Positions 1 through 8,558 of a stretch of 64,000 nucleotides of DNA are shown here, one piece after another. Position numbers and translations under genes: made by a program. The first letter of the stretch is position 1. Every line of letters begins with the position of its first letter. The notes beneath the pieces were generated by a model, which had not been told where the DNA came from, ran no database searches, and saw only the letters and a program-made list of their open reading frames with translations. Source of the DNA: Bradyrhizobium murdochi (lineage in GTDB: Bacteria > Pseudomonadota > Alphaproteobacteria > Rhizobiales > Xanthobacteraceae); NCBI RefSeq assembly GCF_000472965.1, contig NZ_AXAU01000001.1:1204506-1268505 (forward strand), given 5' to 3'.

Positions 1-57
1 ATCGATCGCCAATCCGTCGGCGACGGAGGCCAGAGGAATTCGGCTCCGGGGAGATCG

Positions 58-205
58 CGGCATAAGCGTTAAAACCACTGCGCAGGGAAGGCCGGGTGTT
101 CCGGCGCACCTGCGGTCCACCGTGTGCATTCTTGCGCACGACTGCGGGTGTCATGGGCACCCGGCTTTCCCTGCGCCCTCAATTTCCTGAGGGCATCGTC
201 GATGC
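58..205. repeat. Dispersed palindromic repeat, left copy
   Basis: A 19-base arm at 80-98 (starts GCGCAGGGAA) pairs with 158-176 with one G-T type mismatch. Inside it, CGTGTGC at 121-127 faces GCGCACG at 134-140. Directly after the outer arm comes a second hairpin (CCCTCA 176-181 / TGAGGG 188-193) and a 13-base palindrome at 193-205. The flank CGGCATAAGC at 58-67 recurs, reverse-complemented, at the right end of the window, so both belong to one family in opposite orientation. No protein seems to be encoded. Repeats of this look are common in Bradyrhizobium intergenic DNA; a function is not known to me. Confidence 0.75.
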
Positions 206-593
206 ATAACTTCGGGCGCTACCCGCGCCGCGAGATCGCAATGTCGTATCCAGTGCCTGCCGCATCCAGCGAAAACAATTATGCGTTATCCGAGCACCGG
301 CATCACCCTGCCCCACCCTCGCGCCGCAGCGGCTCCGGTTCATTCGTGCGATCAGATGAATGTTCGGGACGTTGGACCGTTTCTAAACTGCAGCGCTTTC
401 AACCCACAGAAAGGCCGCTGTTTTCCACCGCTTTTTCACTGATTTTCCTTGGCTTTAGCCTGCCACATGTGAGGCGGGGCGCGAGCCGCAATTATACCCC
501 ATCCGCTCCGAAATTGCGGCTCATTGCGACCCAAGTCTCTGACCAGATTGGGCGCATCAAGCGTTGAATAGCGTTGCGTTGCCGGGGATGTAG
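206..593. other. Intergenic region with one inverted repeat
   Basis: No convincing gene is visible between the left repeat and the membrane protein at 594. The open frames here have arginine- and serine-rich translations without domains. The one structure is a perfect 11-base inverted repeat, GAGCCGCAATT at 483-493 and AATTGCGGCTC at 512-522, with an 18-base loop, about 70 bases before the next start codon. It could be a leader hairpin or a protein site; there is no T-tract after it, so it is not a standard terminator. Confidence 0.5.
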
Positions 594-1730
594 ATGTCGA
601 AGTGTTCCGTGAAATTCGTCCCGGCTCTCTTTGCCGGTGTTGTGGCGGGAGCGAGCCTCGCCACCATAACGGATCTCCGGGCCCAGGTGTCGGAAGCGCA
701 AGCGGCTCCAGTGGCGCAAGCCGCCGCAGCCGACAGTTGCCTGTCCGCGCCGAAGGGCGCGACGCCGTCGGGCAGCCATTGGTACTATCGCATCGATCGC
801 GCCACCAAACGTCAATGCTGGTATCTCCGCGAGGAGAACGACAAGGCCGACGACAAATTTGCGCGCGCCGCGCCGCCCGCATCAGCCCCGGCGTCATCGC
901 CGCCAGCCGTTGAACCGGCGCCGGTGCAGGCGCAAGCAACCTCGCGCAAATCGTTCGACGACGCGCGCGCCGAATGGATTGCCCAGCAAAACCGCGCAGC
1001 GGCAAGTTCGCTAGACAAAGCCGAGCCGCGAACGACTGGCGCAGCTCCCGCGCCCGCCGCTCAGAACGGACCAAGCGCTGCCATGCCGAACGTGCTCGCA
1101 CCGGCGCCGCTGGCGAGCATGAGATGGAACGACGCTCCCGGCGCTGGCTCCTCGACCAACCCACCCAATCAACAGATCGCTGCCGCCGCTACGCCCGCAG
1201 ACCCACCGGTGCAGGCGGAGGAAGTGCAACAGCCCGCGGCAGAACAGGCTGCACCTGTCGCGGCAGAACCGGCAAAGCCGACCGCCTCACTGCAGAAGCT
1301 GCTTTTGGTGATGGCGGCGGCGCTGGCGCTCGCCGGCCTCACGGTCAGTGCGATCGTCAGGATCGGGCGCATGCGGGCGCGCCGCGCCATGCACCGCAAG
1401 CGGCGCGCGATGTGGGATGCCGCGCGCACCAAACGTCCCGCGCCGCCGGTGTTCCACGATGAAGAAGCCCGGCTGCGGCGCACCGGCGCTGTGCAGCATA
1501 CCCGCGTACCCAAGGAGCGGCCCCGCGTGCCGCAGGAGCGCGCCCGCGTACCCCAGGAACGAGTACGAGTACCGCAAGAACGAGTGCGCGTACCCCAGGA
1601 GCGAGTGCGAGCACCGCAGGAACGAGTGGTGCGGGCACCGCAGGAACGAGCACGCGTCCCTCAGGAGCGCGAGCGCGATCAGCAGGTTACGGAAATGCTG
1701 GCCCGGCTCGCCCGCAGCGCGCAGACGTAA
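594..1730 (+). CDS. Hypothetical membrane protein with VPQER heptad repeats
   Basis: A 378-residue protein of unknown function. Residues 1-31 look like a signal sequence or anchor (hydrophobic stretch PALFAGVVAGASLATI). Residues about 47-80 hold a short motif with two cysteines and HWYYRIDR, seen in Bradyrhizobium hypothetical proteins as far as I recall. A long Ala/Pro-rich linker follows, then one membrane segment at about 236-258, a basic stretch (RMRARRAMHRKRRA), and eight imperfect copies of RVPQERx at residues 304-360 (1503-1673). The tail should lie on the cytoplasmic side if the positive-inside rule holds. The repeat is a 21-base minisatellite with one extra valine codon before the seventh unit. 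Convergent with gmk. Domain reading is from sequence; function unknown. Confidence 0.75.
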   Translation: MSKCSVKFVPALFAGVVAGASLATITDLRAQVSEAQAAPVAQAAAADSCLSAPKGATPSGSHWYYRIDRATKRQCWYLREENDKADDKFARAAPPASAPASSPPAVEPAPVQAQATSRKSFDDARAEWIAQQNRAAASSLDKAEPRTTGAAPAPAAQNGPSAAMPNVLAPAPLASMRWNDAPGAGSSTNPPNQQIAAAATPADPPVQAEEVQQPAAEQAAPVAAEPAKPTASLQKLLLVMAAALALAGLTVSAIVRIGRMRARRAMHRKRRAMWDAARTKRPAPPVFHDEEARLRRTGAVQHTRVPKERPRVPQERARVPQERVRVPQERVRVPQERVRAPQERVVRAPQERARVPQERERDQQVTEMLARLARSAQT

Positions 1731-1748
1731 TCGAAGCCTACGCGGCAG

Positions 1749-2402
1749 TTATTTTTCCAACTGGCGCTGCAGTTTGCGAACGAACTCGGTCAGGCCAGTG
1801 CGGCGCTCGCGCTTGAGCCGCTCGGCCTTGAGGATCGACTGCACTTCAGCGAAGGCGTCATCGACGTTCTGGTTGACGACGATATAGTCGTATTCCGCCC
1901 AGTGACTGAGTTCATGGGTGGCGCGGCTCATGCGCCCGCGAATGACCTCGTCGGAATCCTGCGCCCGCGTGTGCAGCCGTTTCTCGAGGTCGGCTGCCGA
2001 GGGCGGCAGGATGAATACGCTGACGACGTCGGCGCGGGCCTTTTCCCGCAATTGCTGCGTGCCCTGCCAGTCGATGTCGAACAGCACGTCCTGCCCGGCC
2101 GACAAAGCGGCCTCGACCGGCGCACGCGGCGTGCCATAGCGGTTGTCGAACACGGTCGCCCACTCCAGCAATTCGCCCTGCGCGACCATCGCCTCGAACC
2201 TGGGCTTGTCGACGAAAAAATAATCACGGCCATCGACTTCACCCGGCCGCATCGGCCGGGTGGTCGCGGATACCGACATTTTCAAACCCGGCATCCGCTC
2301 GATCAGAAGGCGCGACAGCGTGGTCTTGCCTGCGCCCGAAGGCGAGGAGAGCACGAACATCAGCCCGCGCCGTTCAACTCCGTCGAAACCACCAGCCGTC
2401 AT
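1749..2402 (-). CDS. gmk: Guanylate kinase
   Basis: A 217-residue enzyme that phosphorylates GMP to GDP with ATP in the cytoplasm. The P-loop SPSGAGKTT lies at residues 21-29, followed by the GMP-binding region SATTRPMRPGEVDGRDYFFV and the lid segment RMSRATHEL. Length fits the bacterial family (about 205-220). An alternative start at the internal Met15 would still keep the P-loop, but the longer N-terminus (FDGVERRGLMFVL) matches Bradyrhizobium homologues as I know them. The start codon is 3 bases from the yicC stop, so the two are almost certainly co-transcribed in the order mltG-yicC-gmk, an arrangement common in Hyphomicrobiales. Confidence 0.96.
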   Translation of the reverse strand: MTAGGFDGVERRGLMFVLSSPSGAGKTTLSRLLIERMPGLKMSVSATTRPMRPGEVDGRDYFFVDKPRFEAMVAQGELLEWATVFDNRYGTPRAPVEAALSAGQDVLFDIDWQGTQQLREKARADVVSVFILPPSAADLEKRLHTRAQDSDEVIRGRMSRATHELSHWAEYDYIVVNQNVDDAFAEVQSILKAERLKRERRTGLTEFVRKLQRQLEK

Positions 2403-2405
2403 CGG

Positions 2406-3293
2406 TCACTCCAGATTCTGGACCTGCTCGCGGAATTGCTCGACCACGTTTTTCATCTCAAGCCCGGTCTGGGTCAATTCCAGATCGTTCGATTTGGAGC
2501 AGCAGGTGTTGACCTCGCGGTTGAATTCCTGGGCGAGGAAATCGAGCCGCCGCCCGACCGGTCCGCCCTTGCCGATCATCTCGCGGGCCTGCGCGACATG
2601 CGAGGCGATGCGGTCGAGCTCTTCGCGAATGTCGGCCTTGGTCGCAATCAGGATGGCTTCCTGATTGAGCCGGTCAGGATCGAAGCGTTCGGAGGTCTCC
2701 AGCAGCGCCGCAACCTGTTCGGCCAGCCGCGCCCGGATCGCCTCCGGCTTGCGGCCGGGCGCGGCCTCGGCCTTTTTCGCCAGCCTCTCGATTTCATCCA
2801 TGCGCTGGATCAGGATTTGCCCGAGCGTCACGCCCTCGCGGCGGCGCATCTCGACGAGATGGCCAAGCGCCTGCTCGAAGGCGGCCGCCGCCGCGTCCCG
2901 TGCCGCCTTGTCCTCCGCCTCGTCGCTTTCGGGTTCGACCACCTCGATGACGCCCTTGATGCCGAGCAGTCCGTCGATGCTGGGCGCCACCGCGTCGATC
3001 TTGCCGGCGAGCACGCCCGCGACCTTCACGATCGAGGCGAGCACGTCTTCATTGATGCGCACGGTCGAGACCGCGTTGGCGCGCTTGACGTTGAGGTTGG
3101 CGTACACCGTGCCCCGCGACAGCACCTCGCCGGCGCGTTTCTTGGCAAAGGCCTCCAGCTCGTCCCAGCCGGGCGGCAGGCGCAGGCGCAGGTCAAAGCC
3201 CTTGGCGTTGACGGACTTCAGTTCCCACTCGAACGTGTAGGGGCCGCTGGCGCCGTGGCTCCGGGCAAAACCGGTCATGCTCGATAGCGCCAT
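2406..3293 (-). CDS. yicC: YicC family endoribonuclease-like protein
   Basis: A 295-residue protein beginning MALSSMTGFAR, the hallmark N-terminus of the YicC family; family members in other bacteria act as endoribonucleases on small RNA. The C-terminal DUF1732-type end is present, with LDFLAQEFNREVNT and the conserved SKSNDLELTQTGLEMKNVVEQFREQVQNLE-type tail cut here as the last ~30 residues. The start at 3293 was chosen because the family begins at the MTGFAR motif; the frame stays open for 25 more codons upstream but that stretch has no family similarity. Followed immediately by gmk (2-3 base gap). RNase activity here is inferred from the family. Confidence 0.92.
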   Translation of the reverse strand: MALSSMTGFARSHGASGPYTFEWELKSVNAKGFDLRLRLPPGWDELEAFAKKRAGEVLSRGTVYANLNVKRANAVSTVRINEDVLASIVKVAGVLAGKIDAVAPSIDGLLGIKGVIEVVEPESDEAEDKAARDAAAAAFEQALGHLVEMRRREGVTLGQILIQRMDEIERLAKKAEAAPGRKPEAIRARLAEQVAALLETSERFDPDRLNQEAILIATKADIREELDRIASHVAQAREMIGKGGPVGRRLDFLAQEFNREVNTCCSKSNDLELTQTGLEMKNVVEQFREQVQNLE

Positions 3294-3419
3294 CGCGTAA
3301 CACTCTCCAAAAGACAGGGATTTCGAGACTCGAAATGAACGGCGGGACCATAAGCCGATTTCCGCCAAAGTGGAATTGCGTTCCGGCTGGGCCTGGAACG
3401 CCTTCTCGACTGGCCGGCG

Positions 3420-4703
3420 TCAGCGCTGAACCACCGGCGGCGTCGTGGTCGATTGCGCAGCACCCTGGCGGGCCGGCGCGGTTGCAGGTGCCGGAGGACG
3501 GGCGGGCGGCTTTTTAGCCGGCGCTGCCGGCCGCGGCGTCGTCGCGGTTGGATTGGTATCGGCCGGTGCTCCGGCCGCCGTCGGCGGCGGCGCGTCCTCC
3601 GATGGTTCGACAGTGTCGTTCTGAATCTGCTTTTCCAGCGACCGCAGCTTGGCGACGTTCTTCTGGTGCTGGTCGTAGGTCTCGGTAAAGGCGTGCCCAC
3701 CCGTTCCATCAGCCACGAAGAACAGGTCGCGCGTGCGTGCCGGGTTGGCGGCGGCTTCGAGCGAGGCGCGGCCCGGATTGGCGATCGGCCCGGGCGGCAA
3801 ACCGTCGATCACATAGGTGTTGTAGGGCGACGGCTGCGTAATCTCGGAGCGCTTGATCGGCCGGCCCAGCGTTCCCTTGCCGCCGACCAGGCCATAGATG
3901 ATCGTCGGATCCGACTGCAGCTTGATCCTTTGCCGCAGGCGATTGGTGAATACCGCCGCTACGCGGCTGCGCTCGTCGGCCCGGCCGGTTTCCTTCTCGA
4001 TGATCGAGGCCAGCGTGATGAGCTGATCCAGCGACCTGACCGGAACGTCCGGGTTGCGGCGCTCCCAGATTTCCGTGAGCACCCGCTTCTGGGTCTGCTG
4101 CATGCGCTGGATCACCTGCTCGCGCGTGGTGCCGCGCGGAAACTTATAGGTTTCGGGCAGCAACGTGCCTTCGCGGGGTATTTCCCGCACCGAGCCGGCG
4201 AAGATGTCGTTGTCGAGGAGTCGCGTCACGATCTGTTCGGAGGTCAGTCCTTCCGGAATAGTGACGGCGTGTTGCACCACCTTGCCTTCGACGATGGTGG
4301 CGATGACCTCGCGGAGGCTAGCGCTCTTCTGGAAGGAATATTCGCCGGGCTTGAGGTCGGAGCTCGCCTTCAGCGCAAACACGCCGCCGATGAATATCCA
4401 GGGATTGACGTTGATCACACCTTCGCGCAGCAGCGCGTCGGCGATGTCGCGCTTTCCGGCACGCGAGGGAATGTTGACGATCTTGTCTTCCTTCAGCGGG
4501 CCGGGCGTTTCCAGGATTTGCCTGCCGTAATAGTACACCGCTCCCACCCCGATCATCAGAATGATCAGGATGGTGAAGATGGCATTGCCGACCACCACGA
4601 ATGGATTGCGGGCACGCTGCGACCGCTTCGGCGGCGGCGGCACCTGCTCGGGCTCCAACGCAGCGCGCGGGCTTCGTGGTGAAATGGGCGGCCTCTCACT
4701 CAT
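3420..4703 (-). CDS. mltG: Endolytic peptidoglycan transglycosylase MltG
   Basis: A 427-residue inner-membrane protein that cuts glycan strands near the membrane and helps end peptidoglycan synthesis. It has a proline-rich cytoplasmic start, one membrane segment at about residues 36-58 (VVGNAIFTILIILMIGVG), a LysM-like region, and the YceG catalytic core with ASIIEKETGRADE, where the second-to-last acidic pair includes the catalytic glutamate, followed by KLQSDPTIIYG and SPYNTYVIDGLPPGPI. The C-terminal ~70 residues are an Ala/Pro/Thr-rich disordered tail longer than in E. coli (340 residues). Lies between fabF and yicC on the same strand, as in many alphaproteobacteria. Confidence 0.95.
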   Translation of the reverse strand: MSERPPISPRSPRAALEPEQVPPPPKRSQRARNPFVVVGNAIFTILIILMIGVGAVYYYGRQILETPGPLKEDKIVNIPSRAGKRDIADALLREGVINVNPWIFIGGVFALKASSDLKPGEYSFQKSASLREVIATIVEGKVVQHAVTIPEGLTSEQIVTRLLDNDIFAGSVREIPREGTLLPETYKFPRGTTREQVIQRMQQTQKRVLTEIWERRNPDVPVRSLDQLITLASIIEKETGRADERSRVAAVFTNRLRQRIKLQSDPTIIYGLVGGKGTLGRPIKRSEITQPSPYNTYVIDGLPPGPIANPGRASLEAAANPARTRDLFFVADGTGGHAFTETYDQHQKNVAKLRSLEKQIQNDTVEPSEDAPPPTAAGAPADTNPTATTPRPAAPAKKPPARPPAPATAPARQGAAQSTTTPPVVQR

Positions 4704-4828
4704 CGATGCAACCTGAATCCTGTCGGTTCAATCGCGACTCGGCAATCCCTTGCCTAGCGATAGCATACGCCCGCATGTAGAAGTCATCGCCGAATGCGGC
4801 AAAACGGTGGAGTCGTTCCAAAGACTTG

Positions 4829-6094
4829 CTAGTCGGCCACGCGCCGAATGATCACGGAGGCGTTGGTCCCCCCGAAACCGAAGGAATTCGACAGCGCGAC
4901 GTTAATCTCGCGCTTCCGCGCGGTCTGCGGCACCAGATCGATCGCCGTTTGCACCGACGGATTTTCCAAATTGATGGTGGGTGGAGCAATGTTATCGCGA
5001 ATCGCAAGGATACTGAAAATGGCCTCGATTGCACCGGCAGCGCCGAGCAGGTGCCCGGTCGACGATTTCGTCGACGACATCGACACCTTGGAGGCGGCGT
5101 TGCCGAGCAGCCGCTCCACCGCGCCGAGTTCGATCTCGTCGCCGATCTGCGTCGAAGTTCCGTGGGCGTTGATGTAGTCGATATCCGATACCGTGATGCC
5201 GGCGCGTTTGATCGCCGCGCTCATGCTGCGGAAGCCGCCATCGCCATCCGGCGACGGCGAGGTGATGTGATAGGCGTCGCCCGACAGGCCATAGCCGATC
5301 ACTTCGCAATAGATTCGCGCACCGCGCTTTTTCGCGTGCTCATATTCCTCGAGCACCACGACGCCGGCGCCTTCGCCCATCACGAAGCCGTCGCGGTCCT
5401 TATCGTAGGGCCGCGAGGCCTTTTGCGGTGCGTCGTTGAAGCCGGTCGAGAGCGCGCGCGCCGCGCAGAATCCGGCCATCCCCAGCCGGCAGATCGGCGA
5501 TTCCGTGCCGCCCGCGACCATCACGTCGGCATCGCCGAGCGCAATGAGGCGGGCACCATCGCCGATCGCATGCGCGCCGGTCGAACAGGCCGTGACCACC
5601 GAATGATTGGGGCCCTTGAGACCGTGCTCGATCGATACATAACCGGAAGCGAGATTGATCAGCCGTCCCGGAATGAAGAACGGCGAAACCCTGCGCGGCC
5701 CGCGTTCCTTTAACAGCAGCGACGTCTCGGCGATGCCGGACAGGCCGCCGATCCCCGAACCGATCAGGGTGCCGCTGGAGCATTTGTCTTCTTCGGTCGC
5801 CGGATGCCAGTTGGCGTCGTCGAGCGCCTGACGTGCCGCAGCCATCGCAAAGATGATGAAGTCGTCGACCTTGCGCTGTTCCTTCGGCTCCATCCACTGG
5901 TCGGGATTGAAAGTACCATTTGAGCCGTCGCCACGCGGAATCACGCAGGCGATCTGGCAGGCGAGATCGGCGACTTCGAACGTGTCGATCTTCTTGGCGC
6001 CGCTCTGGCCGTTGAGGATACGCGCCCACGTTGTCTCAACGCCGCAGCCGAGCGGCGTAACCATGCCCAGCCCCGTGACGACAACTCGCCTCAT
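4829..6094 (-). CDS. fabF: Beta-ketoacyl-ACP synthase II
   Basis: A 421-residue condensing enzyme that elongates acyl-ACP with malonyl-ACP in type II fatty-acid synthesis. The start MRRVVVTGLGMVTPLG is typical. The catalytic triad is visible as Cys170 (VVTACSTGAH), His311 (INAHGTSTQIGD) and His348 (SSTGHLLGAAGA), with Lys343 nearby. Length is the usual 410-425. It sits directly downstream of acpP (96-base gap) and upstream of mltG, and together with fabG and fabD forms the main fab cluster here. Confidence 0.97.
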   Translation of the reverse strand: MRRVVVTGLGMVTPLGCGVETTWARILNGQSGAKKIDTFEVADLACQIACVIPRGDGSNGTFNPDQWMEPKEQRKVDDFIIFAMAAARQALDDANWHPATEEDKCSSGTLIGSGIGGLSGIAETSLLLKERGPRRVSPFFIPGRLINLASGYVSIEHGLKGPNHSVVTACSTGAHAIGDGARLIALGDADVMVAGGTESPICRLGMAGFCAARALSTGFNDAPQKASRPYDKDRDGFVMGEGAGVVVLEEYEHAKKRGARIYCEVIGYGLSGDAYHITSPSPDGDGGFRSMSAAIKRAGITVSDIDYINAHGTSTQIGDEIELGAVERLLGNAASKVSMSSTKSSTGHLLGAAGAIEAIFSILAIRDNIAPPTINLENPSVQTAIDLVPQTARKREINVALSNSFGFGGTNASVIIRRVAD

Positions 6095-6190
6095 GTCAAA
6101 ACTCCAGCCCGAAACCGATGGCCCAAAACAAGAAACCGGGGGACCGTTTGATGACGGCCCGTCCGGCTCTGTCTCTACCCGCCCGGGACG

Positions 6191-6430
6191 TCAGCTCTTA
6201 GCGTTCTTCTCGAGAAACTTCGTCGCGTCGCCGACGGTCAAAATCGTCTCGGCGGCGTCATCGGGGATTTCACAGCCGAACTCTTCTTCAAATGCCATCA
6301 CAAGCTCGACGGTGTCGAGGCTGTCGGCGCCGAGGTCGTCGATGAAACTTGCGTTGTCGACAACCTTATCGGGTTCAACACCGAGGTGTTCGACCACAAT
6401 CTTCTTAACCCGCTCGCCAATCTCACTCAT
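6191..6430 (-). CDS. acpP: Acyl carrier protein
   Basis: A 79-residue acidic carrier whose Ser37 in GADSLD is the phosphopantetheine attachment site. Helix [18 protein letters not shown] is the usual partner-recognition surface. The gene starts [12 protein letters not shown] like other alphaproteobacterial AcpP, with GAGG at a good distance before the ATG. It lies between fabG and fabF. The 300-base leader upstream suggests it has its own promoter, in keeping with the high level at which AcpP is normally made; I could not identify that promoter with confidence. Confidence 0.98.
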   Translation of the reverse strand: MSEIGERVKKIVVEHLGVEPDKVVDNASFIDDLGADSLDTVELVMAFEEEFGCEIPDDAAETILTVGDATKFLEKNAKS

Positions 6431-6733
6431 CTTTAACCTCGTGCTTGTTCTATTGGACCCGACCCCAAGACGCTACAGAGACGCTACGAGCTATCGTGGT
6501 CGTTAAACTTCCTTCGCTATCGCGCATAGTCTTGATTCGGCCCGGTGGTAGCCGACAAAGCCCCGGCGAACGGCAGGCGTCGCCACGCCAATATACAGGG
6601 TTTCAAAATCCTGCAATGGCCTTGTTTGCCCATCCGTCGGGGGTTCGGTTACCATACTTCCCAAGCCTTGACTACAAGCCTCACCCGCCCCGGACAACGG
6701 CCTTTGGCCGCATAGATCGGGGCAATAACTCGC
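6431..6733. other. acpP leader / fabG-acpP intergenic region
   Basis: About 300 bases with no gene. It holds a short perfect hairpin CGGCC-TTT-GGCCG at 6698-6710 just past the fabG stop, without a clear T-tract, and a 9-base direct repeat AGACGCTAC at 6468-6476 and 6479-6487 (11-base period, one helical turn) about 40-57 bases before the acpP start. The direct repeat could be part of a protein site; this is only a suggestion. No convincing -35/-10 pair was identified. Confidence 0.4.
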
Positions 6734-7471
6734 TCAAATCATGGCCATCCCGCCGTTGACGTGAATCGTCTGGCCGGTGACGTAGGCCGCCTCGTTGGAG
6801 GCGAGATAGACGGCTGCCGCCGCGATGTCCTCCGGCGTCCCCAGCCGCGCCGCAGGAACCTTCGCCAGGATGGTCTCGCGCTGCTTGTCGTTGAGCGCGT
6901 CGGTCATCGGCGTCTTGATAAATCCCGGTGCGATGCAATTGGCGGTCACGTTGCGCTTGGCGTACTCCGCACCCAGCGTCTTGATCAGGCCGATGATTCC
7001 AGCCTTTGACGCGGTGTAGTTGGCCTGGCCGGGGTTGCCGGTCACGCCGACGATCGAGGTGATCGCAATGATCCGGCCGAAGCGCTTGCGCATCATCAGT
7101 TTGGTTGCGGCGCGGGCAAGACGGAAGGTCGCAGTCAGGTTGACGTTGATGACGTCGTCCCAATCCTCGTCACGCAACTGGACGAAAAGATTGTCGCGCG
7201 TGATGCCCGCATTGGCGATCAGGATATCGACCTGCCCCATCGCGGCTTCGGCCGCGGGCACCAACGCCTCGACCTCCGCGCTGTCGGAAAGGTTGCACGG
7301 CAGCACGTGGACGCGTTCGCCAAGCTTGCCGGCAAACGAATCCAGCACCTCGCGACGCGTGCCGGAGATCGCCACCGTCGCGCCCTGACTATGCAACGCC
7401 TGCGCGATCGCACCGCCGATGCCGCCGGTCGCGCCGGTTACCAGCGCTGTCCTGCCAGTCAAATCGAACAT
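6734..7471 (-). CDS. fabG: 3-oxoacyl-ACP reductase
   Basis: A 245-residue short-chain dehydrogenase that reduces beta-ketoacyl-ACP with NADPH. The cofactor loop TGATGGIG is at residues 12-19, NAG at 87-89, and the catalytic residues are Ser139, Tyr152 and Lys156 (NYTASK). The C-terminus NGGMAMI is typical of FabG. The start at 7471 was chosen because a strong AAGGAG lies 7 bases upstream and it begins at MFDLTGRTALVTG; the open frame runs 20 codons further without similarity. It follows fabD with a 22-base gap and precedes acpP. Confidence 0.97.
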   Translation of the reverse strand: MFDLTGRTALVTGATGGIGGAIAQALHSQGATVAISGTRREVLDSFAGKLGERVHVLPCNLSDSAEVEALVPAAEAAMGQVDILIANAGITRDNLFVQLRDEDWDDVINVNLTATFRLARAATKLMMRKRFGRIIAITSIVGVTGNPGQANYTASKAGIIGLIKTLGAEYAKRNVTANCIAPGFIKTPMTDALNDKQRETILAKVPAARLGTPEDIAAAAVYLASNEAAYVTGQTIHVNGGMAMI

Positions 7472-7493
7472 CAATGTCTCCTTCCGGGAGCTT

Positions 7494-8447
7494 TTAGGCC
7501 GAAGCCGCCAATGCGTCCTTAGCGGCGGCAATATCGTTGGGTCCCCCGATCGCCACGCCGACCGCGCCGTCGGCGATCCGCTTGACCAGCCCGCTCAGCA
7601 CCTTGCCGGAACCGATTTCGAAGAACCGCGTGACGCCATGCGCTGCCATATAGGCCACCGACTCGCGCCAGCGCACGGTGCCAGTGACCTGCTCGATCAG
7701 GCGGCGGCGAATCTCGTCGGGATCGGTGATCGGCGCGGCCAGCACGTTCGCCACCAGCGGCGAGGCCGGCGTCTTGATGGTTACACCTGCAAGCGCCGCC
7801 GCCATTGCGTCGGCGGCAGGCTGCATCAGCTTGCAATGGAATGGCGCAGAGACCGGCAGCAGCATTGCACGCTTGGCGCCTTTGGCTTTGGCGATTTCCA
7901 CGGCGCGGTCGACGGCCGCCTTGTCGCCGGACACCACCACCTGCCCGCCGCCATTGTCGTTGGCGGCCTGGCAGACCTGCCCCTGGGCGGCTTCGTTGGC
8001 GACAGCCATCGCCGCCTCATAGTCGAGCCCAAGCAGTGCCGCCATCGCGCCGGCGCCGACCGGCACGGCCTTTTGCATTGCAAGACCGCGGGTGCGCAGC
8101 AGGCGGGCGGTATCGCTGATGCTGAGGCTGCCGGCAGCGGCCAGCGCGGAATATTCGCCAAGTGAATGGCCAGCGACAAAGGCCGCATCCCGCCCGACGG
8201 AAAAGCCCGCCTCGGTCTCCAGCACGCGTAGCGTGGCAATCGACACCGCCATCAGGGCCGGCTGCGCATTCTCAGTGAGCTGGAGGGTTTCGGCCGGGCC
8301 CTCCCAGATGATCGCGGTCAGCTTTTCGCCGAGCGCCGAATCAACTTCATCGAACACCGCCCGCGCCGCCGGGAAGGCCTCCGCCAGAGCCTTGCCCATG
8401 CCGACCGTCTGGGAACCCTGCCCCGGAAATGTAAATGCAGCCGTCAT
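7494..8447 (-). CDS. fabD: Malonyl-CoA:ACP transacylase
   Basis: A 317-residue enzyme that moves malonyl from CoA to AcpP, supplying the extender for fatty-acid synthesis. The N-terminus FTFPGQGSQTVGMGK and the nucleophile elbow GHSLGE with Ser95 are canonical; the partner histidine is in SAPFHCKLM further along. Start taken at the ATG before TAAFTFPGQG; the upstream extension is not conserved. First gene of the local fabD-fabG-acpP-fabF run on the minus strand. Confidence 0.97.
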   Translation of the reverse strand: MTAAFTFPGQGSQTVGMGKALAEAFPAARAVFDEVDSALGEKLTAIIWEGPAETLQLTENAQPALMAVSIATLRVLETEAGFSVGRDAAFVAGHSLGEYSALAAAGSLSISDTARLLRTRGLAMQKAVPVGAGAMAALLGLDYEAAMAVANEAAQGQVCQAANDNGGGQVVVSGDKAAVDRAVEIAKAKGAKRAMLLPVSAPFHCKLMQPAADAMAAALAGVTIKTPASPLVANVLAAPITDPDEIRRRLIEQVTGTVRWRESVAYMAAHGVTRFFEIGSGKVLSGLVKRIADGAVGVAIGGPNDIAAAKDALAASA

Positions 8448-8558
8448 CCGGTGCTCCCTCGTAAGATTGGGGCCGTAAGACACTGACGCGGGCCGGGATG
8501 TCAAGCCGCGGTGCGGTATCGCCGGGCCGTTGCCGGGGTCATCAATGGACCGGAGGGG

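Noticed and set aside
124..567. Open frame of 147 codons in the left intergenic region
   Set aside because: It runs through the palindromic repeat, is Arg/Ser-rich without domains, and has no ribosome site.
1902..3287. Long plus-strand frame across gmk and yicC
   Set aside because: It is the mirror of two well-supported minus-strand genes, a usual effect of high GC at third positions.
3453..4682. Long plus-strand frame across mltG
   Set aside because: Shadow of a gene with clear family motifs; the translation has Arg/His/Asp-rich composition.
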